Positions 27,601 to 38,025 of a stretch of 64,000 nucleotides of DNA are shown piece after piece. The notes beneath the pieces are model-generated. The model was not told where the DNA came from and did no database searches. It saw only the letters and a list, made by a program, of their open reading frames with translations. A program made the position numbers and the translations under genes. The stretch comes from Globodera rostochiensis. Lineage: Eukaryota > Nematoda > Chromadorea > Rhabditida > Heteroderidae. Each line of letters begins with the position of its first letter. The first letter of the stretch is position 1. The DNA lies in NCBI GenBank assembly GCA_018350325.1, contig JAEVLN010000014.1, forward strand, positions 1,018,001-1,082,000, read 5' to 3'.

Positions 27601-27882
27601 AAAAAGAAATAATCCTTTTTTGCCTGAGGCTGTTGGGGATGGCGCGGATTTGCCCCTCCGGCGGTCGGTTGTTGTTGTTGTTGCTGGTTTAAATCCATCG
27701 TTACGCCTCCGCCGCGCAGAATTTTCTGGACAAAATATTATTGGCATTTTATGCACAGAATAAATTTCAATTTAAAAACCTTTTTAATTTAATTTAACAA
27801 AATTTACATGCAAAAATCCGGCCGGCCTTTGCAAAGGCATTTCCTGCGGCGTCGGCTGTCTGGTCGACCCATCGCCGTCCAT
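18640..27882 (-). CDS. N-terminal exons of the giant repetitive protein gene
   Basis: About 20 exons read on the minus strand. The probable first one (27,882-27,809) begins with an ATG 10 nt after a clean ttttttgcag acceptor, as expected for a trans-spliced start. The next (27,728-27,624) is Q-rich and ends at a GC donor. Further exons include about 27,555-27,430, 27,313-27,020, 26,970-26,560 (G/Q-rich, with a glycine run), 26,427-26,160, 25,760-25,550, 25,450-25,270, 25,070-24,920, 24,840-24,665, 24,540-24,335, 24,235-24,090 (Q8 tract), 23,860-23,555, 23,340-23,085, 23,010-22,730, smaller ones to 22,000, about 21,000-20,210 and 20,010-18,645 (about 450 aa). The first third is low-complexity (Q, G, S, P), the rest charged helical sequence. 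A stretch at 25.45-25.95 kb has alternating beta-like character (SGTYRLSVYEDGKEVG). Exon limits are read by eye. More than one gene could be present, but every exon shares strand and style with the giant exon. Confidence 0.6.
23345..23540. repeat. GATC/TGATCA-dense intronic sequence
   Basis: The interval is packed with gatctgat, gatcagat and related words on both strands, inside an intron of the giant gene. Similar GATC-rich stretches occur at 26,440-26,525, 31,560-31,690, 32,180-32,280 and 32,520-32,660. The unit is imperfect, so I call it a simple degenerate repeat, not a defined element. Confidence 0.4.
27622..27623 (-). other. GC splice donor in the giant gene
   Basis: The exon ends cagcctcag and the intron begins gcaaaa. 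The acceptor atttcag before taccaccga restores the same open frame. Confidence 0.65.
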
Positions 27883-27891
27883 TTCCAAGCC

Positions 27892-27905
27892 GCTGCAAAA
27901 AATCA
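27892..27905 (-). promoter_or_regulatory. Probable spliced-leader acceptor of the giant gene
   Basis: The minus strand reads gattttttgcag, then cggcttggaa and the ATG at 27,882. A strong acceptor 10 nt before the first ATG, with no partner donor seen upstream apart from the preceding gene, fits trans-splicing. Confidence 0.5.
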
Positions 27906-28015
27906 ATTCATTTTCCCGAATCGCCTCATTTTAATTGTCATTCGGGAATGCGAGACAAATTTTAAGCTTTGCGATTTAAATTTTGTTTTCAAAATTTAAA
28001 AGAATTTCCGAATGT

Positions 28016-28021
28016 TTTATT
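28016..28021 (-). terminator. Poly(A) signal AATAAA of the 28.0-29.6 kb gene
   Basis: The plus strand reads tttatt, which is AATAAA on the coding strand, 12 bp after the stop codon and 124 bp before the acceptor of the giant gene. Confidence 0.6.
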
Positions 28022-28032
28022 ATAACAAAATG

Positions 28033-29565
28033 TCACAAATACTTTGTGTTGGCCCCTCCATTGAACATCTGTTTGAGGCCCCGACGCATTTTGCCGAAGG
28101 GAAGTCGCCCAAAAAAGTGCCTTAAGAGAAAATGTTGCTTAATAATTTTATTACCCAAATTTGTTGGCCGAGTTAAATTTTCTTTTTTGGCCCCAAAGTC
28201 TGACTTTTTGCCCGTTTTTGCGCCAGGCATTTCGCCCCGCATTAACTGCCGCAGGCATTCCATTTCCTCCAGCGCTTCCGGCCCAAAATTTTGTGCTGAA
28301 GCCAAATCGGATGCCGAATTCGATTTTGGCACTTTCAAAATAATCGGACGTCGCATTGGCGTGCCGCCCTCACTGCTGCTGCTCAGTTCAGCGAGTGTTT
28401 GCCGCATTTGGTCGACTATTGTTGCTGCCTGCCGCTTCTGTTCATCCAGAATGCCCTCCGGTTTTAAGTGAGTGCCAAAGCCGTTCCGGTCCAACTCTTC
28501 AACGCCGTCATCGTTTAGCATTCTGTGCAATGTCACGCGCAAATCTTGGGCCATTTCCTTCCGCCGGTGGCTCACTACTTCTTCCGCCCATCGTCCCCGG
28601 GCCGTGGCCATTGCGCGTTGAACTGCTCGCTGTTGAGCTTCCTGCCTCATTCTCAGCCATTCCGCACGCTCGCGAGCCCAGCACGCGTTCGCGTCGCGGA
28701 CGACTGCATTTGGCGCCTCCGGGGACGGCTTGGCGAGGTTAGGCAGTCGTTTCAGCTGCCGTGAATGACGCTTCAGAATGGTTGTCGGCGACGATGGCAA
28801 CGAGGTGGAGGAGGACTCCGTGCAGCCGTTTCCAAATCTGACCATCCGCATTGGCATTTTCGCGTATTTTTCAACTATTTGAGGAGCTCTTTCTGGCATT
28901 GTCTTTTGGTCCAGTTCATCAGCTCTTTTTTGCAATTTTTGGTTTATTACGGCACTTTTTGGTGCTGCTACTGCTTCAATTTCCCCTCTTTTCTTCCTCT
29001 GATCAATTCGACGCCCTGGGAGCATTTCGTGTATTGACACGATTTGTCGTTGACCGCCCATCCGGATGTGGAAGTTCGTCGTATTGCTCTTTTGGCGCCT
29101 GCTACCTGCCGCCGGATTGGAAGGTGACGCATCCGACGTTAAACCCCCGTCGGATGATGAGCGGGAAGTTCGTCCGGATGTACACGTCGAACAACAGGAC
29201 TGAATGCTCAGCTGCAGCTCCTCGTCCGACAACTTTGCCAACGGTGCCCGCGCATCCGACGAGTGCCGTCGTTGTTGTCGCCTTCGGTTTTCGACGTCGT
29301 CCAGCGGTGCTGAGATGGCTTTTGGCTTGACCGCCATGCCACCAAACTCAAAGCCACTGCTGGACGAACTGCGCTTGGCCAATTTGGCACCAATTTGAAC
29401 GCGATCCGGAGGGTCGGCACGGCGGAAATAAAAGTCGATGTCATTTGGACACGTGTTGGTGGTAGCAGCAGCAGCGCTGTTGCCGGACGGGAAGCAGTGA
29501 AAACAGCAACAGGAACAATGATGGCATTCGTAACAATGCCGTCGATGTGGCGTATGGGAGGGCAT
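28033..29565 (-). CDS. Unassigned basic, Ser-rich protein with a helical segment
   Basis: A single open frame of about 510 codons. The longest frame starts at a TTG, and the first ATG is at 29,565. The N-terminus is Cys/His-rich (HRRHCYECHHCSCCCFHCF), followed by Ser/Arg-rich sequence with motifs such as SSSSSGFEFGG and TSRSSSDGG. Residues about 280-440 are a charged helical region (WARERAEWLRMRQEAQQRA, GRWAEEVVSHRRKEMAQ). An optional intron of about 43 bp (gtaataaa to ctcttaag, near 28,135) would change the last residues. AATAAA on the minus strand (28,016-28,021) lies 12 bp past the stop. The giant gene starts about 125 bp further on, which suggests a shared primary transcript. I do not recognise a family. 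Confidence 0.65.
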   Translation of the reverse strand: MPSHTPHRRHCYECHHCSCCCFHCFPSGNSAAAATTNTCPNDIDFYFRRADPPDRVQIGAKLAKRSSSSSGFEFGGMAVKPKAISAPLDDVENRRRQQRRHSSDARAPLAKLSDEELQLSIQSCCSTCTSGRTSRSSSDGGLTSDASPSNPAAGSRRQKSNTTNFHIRMGGQRQIVSIHEMLPGRRIDQRKKRGEIEAVAAPKSAVINQKLQKRADELDQKTMPERAPQIVEKYAKMPMRMVRFGNGCTESSSTSLPSSPTTILKRHSRQLKRLPNLAKPSPEAPNAVVRDANACWARERAEWLRMRQEAQQRAVQRAMATARGRWAEEVVSHRRKEMAQDLRVTLHRMLNDDGVEELDRNGFGTHLKPEGILDEQKRQAATIVDQMRQTLAELSSSSEGGTPMRRPIILKVPKSNSASDLASAQNFGPEALEEMECLRQLMRGEMPGAKTGKKSDFGAKKENLTRPTNLGNKIIKQHFLLRHFFGRLPFGKMRRGLKQMFNGGANTKYL

Positions 29566-30209
29566 TTTGTCAGTGGACAAAATGGGTGAACAAAGTGAAT
29601 AAATTAATGATCGGTTGGTTGGGTACGTTCGGTGTTCAATCGTACAATTAATTCACTACCGTATACGGTGGATGGTTACGGGCTGGGAGTATACTGTACT
29701 TTTAACAGAAAAAATTGTACAAAATTAAAGCAAAGAAAAGAAGATAGTAAATATAAATTTTGATTTTGTATACATAGGTTAAAAGGGGAAAAAACTAAAA
29801 AGGTTTTCAAATGTTTGATTCCCAATTTTATGTCGCGGAGTATCGATCAGAATTTTCATAAGCATTGCAAATACACAAAAATCGCTAATTGATGGAAATG
29901 AATGGACAGACAAACAAAGCGAAGAAGCGGAGGCTAACGGGCCGATTTTGTGGGACAAATTTTGTTGAGTGATCTTTGCGCAAAGCACCGGAGGGGGGGG
30001 GGGGGAATAAAGGGCGGATTTGGGGGGAATCTCTTGAGGGGGCACTTCAAAAAATTGATTGGGAAACATGACGTGAAGAGGGGAGGCTAATGCTTTCCGG
30101 ATGGGAAAACTTTTAGATTCATCCATTTATTTTTTGAAAGATTTTTCTAAATTAAATTTTGTTGAAGGATTTAAGGCGAAGCGAGGCCAGGGGGCATATT
30201 TTAACGGTG

Positions 30210-30315
30210 CTTTTTTCGGGGACGACGATCGGGGATTGGCGTTTCGGGGACCGTGCCCCCGACTTTTTGAAGGACCGGGGACGTCCCCGGCTCCGAAAAT
30301 GTCGGGGATCCCCCA
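30210..30315. repeat. C/G-rich dispersed element, copy 1
   Basis: Words such as gtgcccccgactttttgaa, cggggacgtccccgg and gaaaatgtcggggatcccc are shared in style with 57,515-57,650 and 62,750-62,895 (cccgacatttttgggcc, cccgacatttttagccc). They form short palindromes of the type ggggacgtcccc. This looks like a family of dispersed non-coding repeats, but its ends and class are unresolved. Confidence 0.4.
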
Positions 30316-30790
30316 AAAAAAAATTGCATTTAACGTTTAATAATATTTTAAACAATTAGTAAATAAAAACACAAAAATTATACGTATGAAGATTCATAGG
30401 AATATTAAATAATGCAGAAATACAATAAAATTGACCACGATATTTATCAAACCCCATATAAAGAGCCCATAAACGACCCAAAAAAAAAAGTTTATGGACG
30501 AAATTTTTATATTTAAAAATTGGAAATTGCGCTAAAAATTATTTTTTGGCCAACTTTTGGGGCCAAATGCTTTTGCCAAATGTAACAATTTAACTGACCA
30601 AAAATGTGCTGTTGTTTTATTTGTTGCGGGGCTTCGATCACTTCGGCAAACGACGCTTTTTTATGTGTCGGCGGGGGAAAATGTGGCGAATTGGTCGGCC
30701 GCGGCTTTTCTGCGTGCTTTTTGGAAGGGAATTGATCAGTTTATGTGCATGGATTAGCTGTGGCAAATTGCAAAAATTCGATCGAATGGC

Positions 30791-30812
30791 GGGGGGGGGG
30801 GGGGGGGGGGGG
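30791..30812. repeat. Poly-G run (22 bp)
   Basis: An uninterrupted run of 22 G. Comparable G or C runs occur at 29,993-30,005, 55,532-55,553, 60,724-60,739, 62,161-62,175, 62,762-62,774 and 62,881-62,893, in intergenic or intronic DNA or just past a stop codon. Their lengths are unreliable in most sequencing data. Confidence 0.85.
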
Positions 30813-33800
30813 AAGCCGTCGGAGGCATTAAATCAATTTACACGCGGTCTGATCAGACAAACTTTAACTTTTAAATTGAATTCGATTTATGACGATGATG
30901 AGAATTCTGATCAGATGAAAAATGAATGCTTTGGGAAATTAGTTTAAACGGAGTTCACGAGAAATTAGGCATTGACAATTTTTGGGAATGGAATTGCGGG
31001 GGTCGGAATTCGGAATATTTCCGATTACGTGAATTGCTGGTTTTGTTTTGATAAGGCATTCCCGATCGGGATCACTGATCGAGAAAATAATGGCACAAAG
31101 GCGAGAGGGAAAATGTCCGGAGCCAAAGGATTGAAAGGCGCCGTAAGATACGGTAATAATGGATGGGTACGATTAGAGTCTGTTCAATACACTGAATATT
31201 GCTTTAGGCACAAAAAGTAAAATGTGTGTGGGTATATATATATATATAATATTTCATGTTTTTGAATATTCTAAAACCCGGGATTTTGCAATGTTTAAGC
31301 CCGGCCGAGTGCCAATTTTTAAAAATCGTCGAGACTGAATTGTTTTGATCAGCCAACACTTCTCTGATCAGCTCTAATAAATGCTTGCCACAGGGCGAAA
31401 CTCATCGACAAAACGACTAATAATGGTCGGCAAAACAATTCGCCCCACGGGGAGATTACACACTTCCCCCCCCCCGGGGACAAATTCATCGATTCAGTTC
31501 CAGGCCAGCCCGCCGCCGCCGCAGTCCACGGCCCACCTGCTGCAGCTGCTGCTGCTGCTGCGGACTTCCGAGAGTTGATCTGGTCCATCCGGAAGACGAT
31601 GTATCTGATCGGAATGGATCTGATCGGAGTGGATTCATCCCGCAAACCCGGGAAATCCATTTGTTGCCCCCCTCTCCCCGCCCATTGATCGGTTGTCAGC
31701 AGAATTGGCAGGTGGACAGCTGACACATTGGCCAACCATTCGCATTCGTCCGGCCAATTCATTTGCTTCAGCAGATTACGGGCCCAGCTCTCAAAATATG
31801 TCCCCATGGAATGGATGGGCGGGGGTAAAGCTTGCCTAAAGGCATGATCGAAGAGGCTTTAGGCCGCGGGGTATATTCGAAAATAAATTAACACAATTTG
31901 ATTCGGTTTTCTTCTCGCTGTGGCGCTCGAAAAGGCAACCCCAAAGTCCAGTAGGGAGAGATGGCTTCTAACGATTCTATCGATTAAGCTCGGATTGATC
32001 TCGACGATGATCTCATTCTTGGCAATGATTGGAGTTCGCCGTCCGTTCAACCGCAAATTATCCACCGAACATTTTTTTACTCCCCGCCCTCCCCCCGTGG
32101 ACAAATTTAGTCTTTTTGTCGACAAATGTGTTGTGTAATGTGCAAACTGATCGCTTCTTCTTCTCTCCACGCCCCCACACCTCCGCTGATCGGAGGGAGA
32201 TTTATTGATTGGCTAACTGATCAACAGCACGACCACTAATCGCTCCGACTCTTCTTCTGATCATTCGTCTTCCGATCCGATGCTTCTTCCCCCCGCGGGA
32301 CAAGTTTCTCCCGCCGACCGTTCCGTCATCCGCCGACCGTCCACCCTGCCAATGGCGCTGTGGGGAGAAGCGGACACATTTTATGCCTTTGGGGGACGCT
32401 GGGCGCCGCTTGAAACGCAAAATAAAAAGCAAAAGTCAGTTGGTGTTGGACGAACGAAAGGATGGACATAACGATAATAATGAGAGAAATGTTGTTGAAA
32501 TGTTCGTCTTCATTCTTGTTTAATTAAAATTATCGAATGATCTGACTTGATCAAACAGCTCAAAACCTTCTGCAGGTCGCCGTTTCGTTTTGGTCTGGTT
32601 GGTCCGTGTTTATTGATCACCGGACCCTGATCAATGATCGAATTGATCAAGACAAAGATCATACGAAAAGCTGCTTAAAATAAATTTATAATTAAACGAT
32701 TATTTCTGTGTTTGCTTTTCCTTCAACAACCCCCGGGGCGCCGCATTATTCCCACATTTTCTCTTTGCCCCCCCCCCCTTATCTTTGCCCGTTTATCGTG
32801 ACCTTCCAAAACCAGCTTATATATCACACATATACAAACATTAATTACACATTCCATGCGTCCACAGCACCAATTTTACCCAAATTCTGATCATTTTATG
32901 CTTCACTTTATGTCCTCCACCCCCCAAATGATCACACTTTTTGTACAGGGAGGGTGTGACACAAAAGTCAATAAAAAAACAAAACATTTCTGGAAAATTT
33001 ATTTGTCAATCATTCGTAAAGATTTTTGTTTTAAAGAAAGTCTTGGGTAGTTTTAATTTTGCTATTTATTTTCTAAATTTTTGAAGGGTTTCTCGACTAA
33101 AAATTTCAAACCCTCACTTTAGAATTATTTTTAGAATATTTAAAAAAATTTGGTTTTATTCTATTTTTTAAAAGCTAACAATTTGCCCTTTCTTCAAAAT
33201 TTTGTACATTTTTTGGTAGATTAAATTTGAAAAATAATAAAGCCCAAACACTCACCGCCTTTAATTATTTTTTGTGGCTGATCGGACGGTCTGGCCGGGT
33301 CAAATTGGAGGATTATGGGCTGGGAAAGTGATCAAAAATGTTTTGATCAAAAAATGGGAGAAAAAGTAAATAAGCAAACAAAACGTCGGGCGACGGGAAT
33401 TGGCGAGTCGTCCGTCGTACATTTAAATACAATCGCCCCCCCCCCCCCCGCCACCTTCCGTCCGATGTCTTTTGTCCACATTTGGGCCAAAATTGTCTTG
33501 GCCGATCGCCTCCCCCCAATTTTTGTTGATCGATTAGTGCTAAAATTTTAAATATCAGTTAAATAAGATCAGTGAACATCAGAACATTTTTGTTCAAAAA
33601 GCCAGCCAGACCGTACACCGATCGATCCTTTTTTTTTATTGTTTGGAATTGATCGGGATTTGGTCGAAACTTTTCTCAGTCTTGAAAAATCCCGCGGGAT
33701 TTCGCAAGAAAAACGAATAACATGGCGAATTGGCATTGGCATTAATTACTGTTTAATTTTTGTTGTGAAAATAAAATTGAACTTCCTCCAGCGGACGCGC

Positions 33801-34511
33801 GCATTCGTTGCGGGAAAATGATTTATTTTTAGCAAAACCCTTCCGGGGCTATAAATCATTTTTGTCTAATCTCTCCAAATTTGAGAAGCATTCCATCAAA
33901 ATTTGTATTCGAAAACCAAACAAAAAATCCATTTTATGCCCCATTCTTTTGCTTATCAATTCATTCAATCGAAATGCTTTTTTGTTGTTTGGTCTTATCA
34001 ATGATTTTGGCCTTTTCACAATCGTTGCATTTATTCGTGCAATTTATTAAAAAACATTTTTTATTTATTTGGGTGCAAAATGTCCCCTTTTTATTTATTA
34101 TTTTAGCCAATTTTCAAACAAAAATTAAAATAAATTAGCCTCAATTTTGTGTTGATTGATCTTAGCCAATTTTTACAATTCCCATCAAAAAATGCCAACA
34201 ATTTGGCGAAACAATAAAAGGGCAACGAATAATTTGCGGAAATTTGTCATTTTTGCGATAAATTTTCAATTTATTCAAAAAGAATTATTGACAACAAAAA
34301 ATGTGTCATTTGCATGCGACCGACCGACCAAAGACTTGCAAAGTTCCAACCAATTTTTTTGCTAATGAAATGACTAAAATATTTGTAATCTTTTGGCATT
34401 TGTTTAGCCAACAAAAAGGCGATGTAATTTTTATTCTCTTTTTTTTGTTGTAAAATTAGAGTTTATTGTGCTGTTTTTCGCCCTCTTAGCCTCTGAATTG
34501 AATTGGTGAAG

Positions 34512-37500
34512 ATGTGTCCGAACGAGTCGGAGATGAACATTGCCGCCTCGTGTACTGCTCCAAGTTCGACGGTGGAAATTAATGGCCATGCATTTGCGCC
34601 CCCCGGCAAAGTCGAGACAACAAGCCTAAAGGCACACGAAAAACAGCAGCAGCAAAGAAAATTGTACAAAGCGGACGAAAACCCACCGCTGCTGCTCACA
34701 TTTTTGTTCGGATTTCAGGTGAAAAAAGTGATCGGATTTTATTTATCACCTTTAACCTGTCTGATCAGCATTAGAACACGACCAGATCATTTTTAAACCG
34801 TTGGCACAATGTCTTCAGTGATCATTGGTCCCTCAAAAGTGATCTGTCATTTTTGTTTGAAACGTACTCATTCAACTCCTTACAATTGCAGCAAGTAATG
34901 GTGTCCGTCTCCGTGCTCGTCTCCATTCCATTTCTGATTTCGGACGAAGTGTGTCCAGGCCGGGACCGTGATCAGCTTCGCGTTCGTCTGATTGCCGCCA
35001 CTTTTGTCACTTGCGGCATTGGCACCATTCTGCAGACGGCGTTTGGCATGAGGTCGAAAAAGGAATAATTTTAAAATAAAATATTAAACGGTTTTGCATT
35101 CAAATGTTTTTATCTAATTTCTTTTAAACCAAATTTTAGGTTGGCACTTCTCCAAGGCGTCGCTTTTGCATATATTCCATCGGTTGGCATTATTATGCCA
35201 ATGTTTTGTTTGCATTTGATTTAAAACCCTTTCCCAAGATCAAAGCTTTCATGAGTATGGAGGAGTTTCGGTGTCATGCCACCGTTGACGACTTTGTGCC
35301 GCCGGCACTGTACGAAAATAAAATGGCCATTGTTTGTTATGCTTTTTTAATTACAAAATTATTTAAATTATTATTTTTGAAACTAATAGAAAAAAATAAA
35401 TTTTCAATAATAAAAGTTCAATTAAAAATATATTTTTCATTTTTTAATTAAATTAAATTTAAAATTTAGAGAATTTTTAATTTTCAGATCCAGGGCACTC
35501 TGATGGCCTCCTCCGGCATCACTTTTCTCATCGGTGCCACCGGAATGGTCGGCAAAATGACAAAGGTTCTTTTTGTTTACTTTGAAAATGATTCTTTTTT
35601 GATTTCAGTTCATTAGTCCCCTGACGGTGTCCTCCTTGCTAATGTTGTTGATGCTGTCCTCCGTCAAAATCACGGTGGAACGCATGGAAAAGCATTGGAT
35701 TTCGCTCGTGTAAATTTTGATTTGATTTTTTGCGGCATTTTTTTTTTTTAATTAACCATTAATTTGTCGCCTAATTAATGCTTAATGAATTAAATTTATG
35801 AACCCGCAAAAACATTTACAGAATGGCCGCTGCTTTGTTCGCAACGGTGCTCTATTTGGCCCGTGTCCGCGTGCCGTTCCCCGGCTTCTCAAAGGGCCGC
35901 TTCCGTTGGATTCGCTTTAATCTGTTCGGCCAATTCCCCGTAGGCGGCCTTATAAAAAAACGAAAATTGACAATTTTTTTTAAATAAATTGAGTGAACCG
36001 AGAGTTTGAGTTTGGCCTCAAAATCTGACAATTAAAATGGTCGGGCGGGATCCTAATTTGGGATCCCACCCAAATCCGATCACGTAACATGATCCGATCA
36101 CTGGATGATCCGTGTTTTGAATCGCAGATCAAGTTGAAACGGTTGGATGATCAGGAACCTCCAAAAATATATTGGACAGACCATTCATTTTCATTGACCG
36201 ACTTTCTCACTGATCACATCATGCAGGCACCCATAGTTTTCTGCTGTTTGGTGTTGATATTTTTTTTGTTTACAAAATTCCACACACCGTACACCCCCGC
36301 CCCCACCACTACAGTATCTGACTGCCATTTTGTTCTCCTGGTCCTTGTGCTGGTTGATGACCGTTCTGGAGCTGATTCCCAAAGACAGTGTGGCGCGAAC
36401 TGACAAAAATGCCACCGAATTGGCCATTCAAAATGCCCCTTGGGCACGCTTTCCGTTTCCCGGTCAAATTTGGCACAAATTTTATTGAAATATTTAATTT
36501 AAAGTTTAGGCCAATTTGGACCTCCCAAATTTAACATTGGACTTTTTGTCGGCTTTTTGGTGTCCGCACAAACAACCCTTTTTGAAGCGGTCGGCAATTA
36601 TCACGCGGTGGCCAGCATTTCGGAGGTGTTTGGCACGAACAAAACATTTTTGGTGCCGCCAATTTGAAAAATAAAATTAATTTTGTTGAGGAACGCCCGC
36701 CGCCATCGCATGCGATCAATCGCGGCATAATGGCGGAAGGGTTGGGCTGCTTCATCTCCGGTCTGATCGGCTCCGGTGTTGGCATCACCACACATGCCGA
36801 AAATGTTGGGGTATAATGATGGCACTTTTTTTGAAATTTTAATTCAATTTTACAATCCTTCACAGGTTGTCGGCATTACGCGGGTGGCCAGCCGAGTGAC
36901 AATGCTTTTCGGTGGACTGACAATGATCGCTTTTGGAGTTTGAATTAATTGATTTTTAATTGATTAATTATTGGCGTTAATTTGTAAGGTGATCACCAAA
37001 TTGGGTGCCGTTCTCTCCGCCATTCCGGACCCTCTGGTGGGCGTCATTCTTGCCACTTCGATGGCAATGGTATGTTATGGTAACCGACCCTCCGGCGCTG
37101 CCCTCAGGCGGAAATTGATGAAAATTTTTTTGAAAAATTCTCTCCAAGGTCGGCGGTGTGGCCATCGCCAATGTGCAATCGGTGGACCTTCACAACACCC
37201 GAAATGTGGCCATTCTCGGCTTCTCCATAATGATGGGCATGGTTCGGCGGTGCCACATTTTCCCAAAACAAAATTTGCAACAAAAAAATATGTTCAGGTC
37301 GTTCCCGAGTTCTATTCCCGGAATTCGGACGTTGTGCGCACCGGTTATGCCACGCTGGACCAAGTTCTCAAAGTGTACGTCGAGATTTTGTTCTTTTTTC
37401 CATGGCATTTGACTGAATTTTAGTCTTTTGAATCTGCCAATGTTCGTCGGCGCTTTCGCAGCTTGGTTTTTTTTTTGTTATTAAATATTATATTATTTTT

Positions 37501-38025
37501 AAATATAATTTATTTTAGCGTAATGGACAATTCCGTCGGCGGCGCCACTCGCGCGCAGCGCGGCCTTCGGGAAAGGGGCGCCGTTTGGGAGAGAGCCGCG
37601 GACGGCCGCGGTCGGATAATTTATTTTATTTAATTATTATATTTAATTAATTTTAATTTTTCACCAATTTTTTGTTTTATTTAATTTAAATTCAATTCAT
37701 CGTTTTTCATATCAAATTAAAATGAAAAATCAGTAAATACATAAAGCTTAACTTTTAAAGTTAATTAGAATTACTTTGTTTTAAATTTTCCTCATTCGTT
37801 TTATTTTAAGATGTTAATTTAAAAATACGGCATTTTTGGCATAAATAAATTTAATTTAATTAAATTTATTTAAATATTTGTTCAGATGTGTACGCCTTTC
37901 CTGGGCCAATTCAGCGCATTTTCAGTGCCATTCCAATCGTTCGATCGCTGCCATTCATTCCTCGCCAAAAAGCAAAGAAAACGAAGGCGCCGATTATTGG
38001 GGAGCAATTAGAAAATTCCGTTTAA
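34512..38025 (+). CDS. SLC23/NAT family nucleobase- or ascorbate-type transporter
   Basis: A multi-exon membrane transporter of the nucleobase-ascorbate (NAT, SLC23) family, which moves nucleobases or ascorbate across the plasma membrane with a cation gradient. Exon 1 (34,512-34,718) ends in the family-typical ENPPLLLTFLFGFQ. Exon 2 (34,895 to about 35,053) continues QVMVSVSVLVSIPFL. Later exons give ASSGITFLIGATGMVG, AINRGIMAEGLGCFISGLIG and, split by an intron, ENVGVVGITR. That last motif fits the NAT signature (Q/E/P)-N-x-G-x(4)-T-(R/K/G). The last exon (37,885-38,025) encodes the polar C-terminus ending GEQLENSV. About 12 exons and at least ten hydrophobic segments are visible. The frame near 35,190-35,245 is broken unless a 56-bp intron with an AAG acceptor is removed. 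Substrate cannot be told from sequence. Confidence 0.85.

Larger units (their letters stand above)
29566..34511. other. Gene-poor intergenic region
   Basis: About 4.9 kb without a gene I can support. It is AT-rich with GATC-rich patches, a (TA)n run near 31,233-31,247, G runs at 29,993-30,005 and 30,791-30,812, a C run near 33,437-33,449, and a C/G-rich element at about 30,210-30,315. A 152-codon minus frame at 31,349-31,807 (with an Ala run and a hydrophobic C-terminus, ELFCRPLLVVLSMSFALW) has no splice or homology support. It should contain the promoters of the minus-strand pair to its left and the SLC23 gene to its right. Confidence 0.6.

Noticed and set aside
1..27882. Naming the giant gene ttn-1, unc-89 or a spectrin
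   Set aside because: No Ig, Fn3, kinase, SH3 or spectrin-repeat signature is visible. Size and coiled-coil character alone are not enough.
31349..31807. 152-codon minus-strand frame with a poly-Ala run
   Set aside because: Ala run and GATC-rich, low-complexity surroundings. No splice sites, partner exons or recognisable family.
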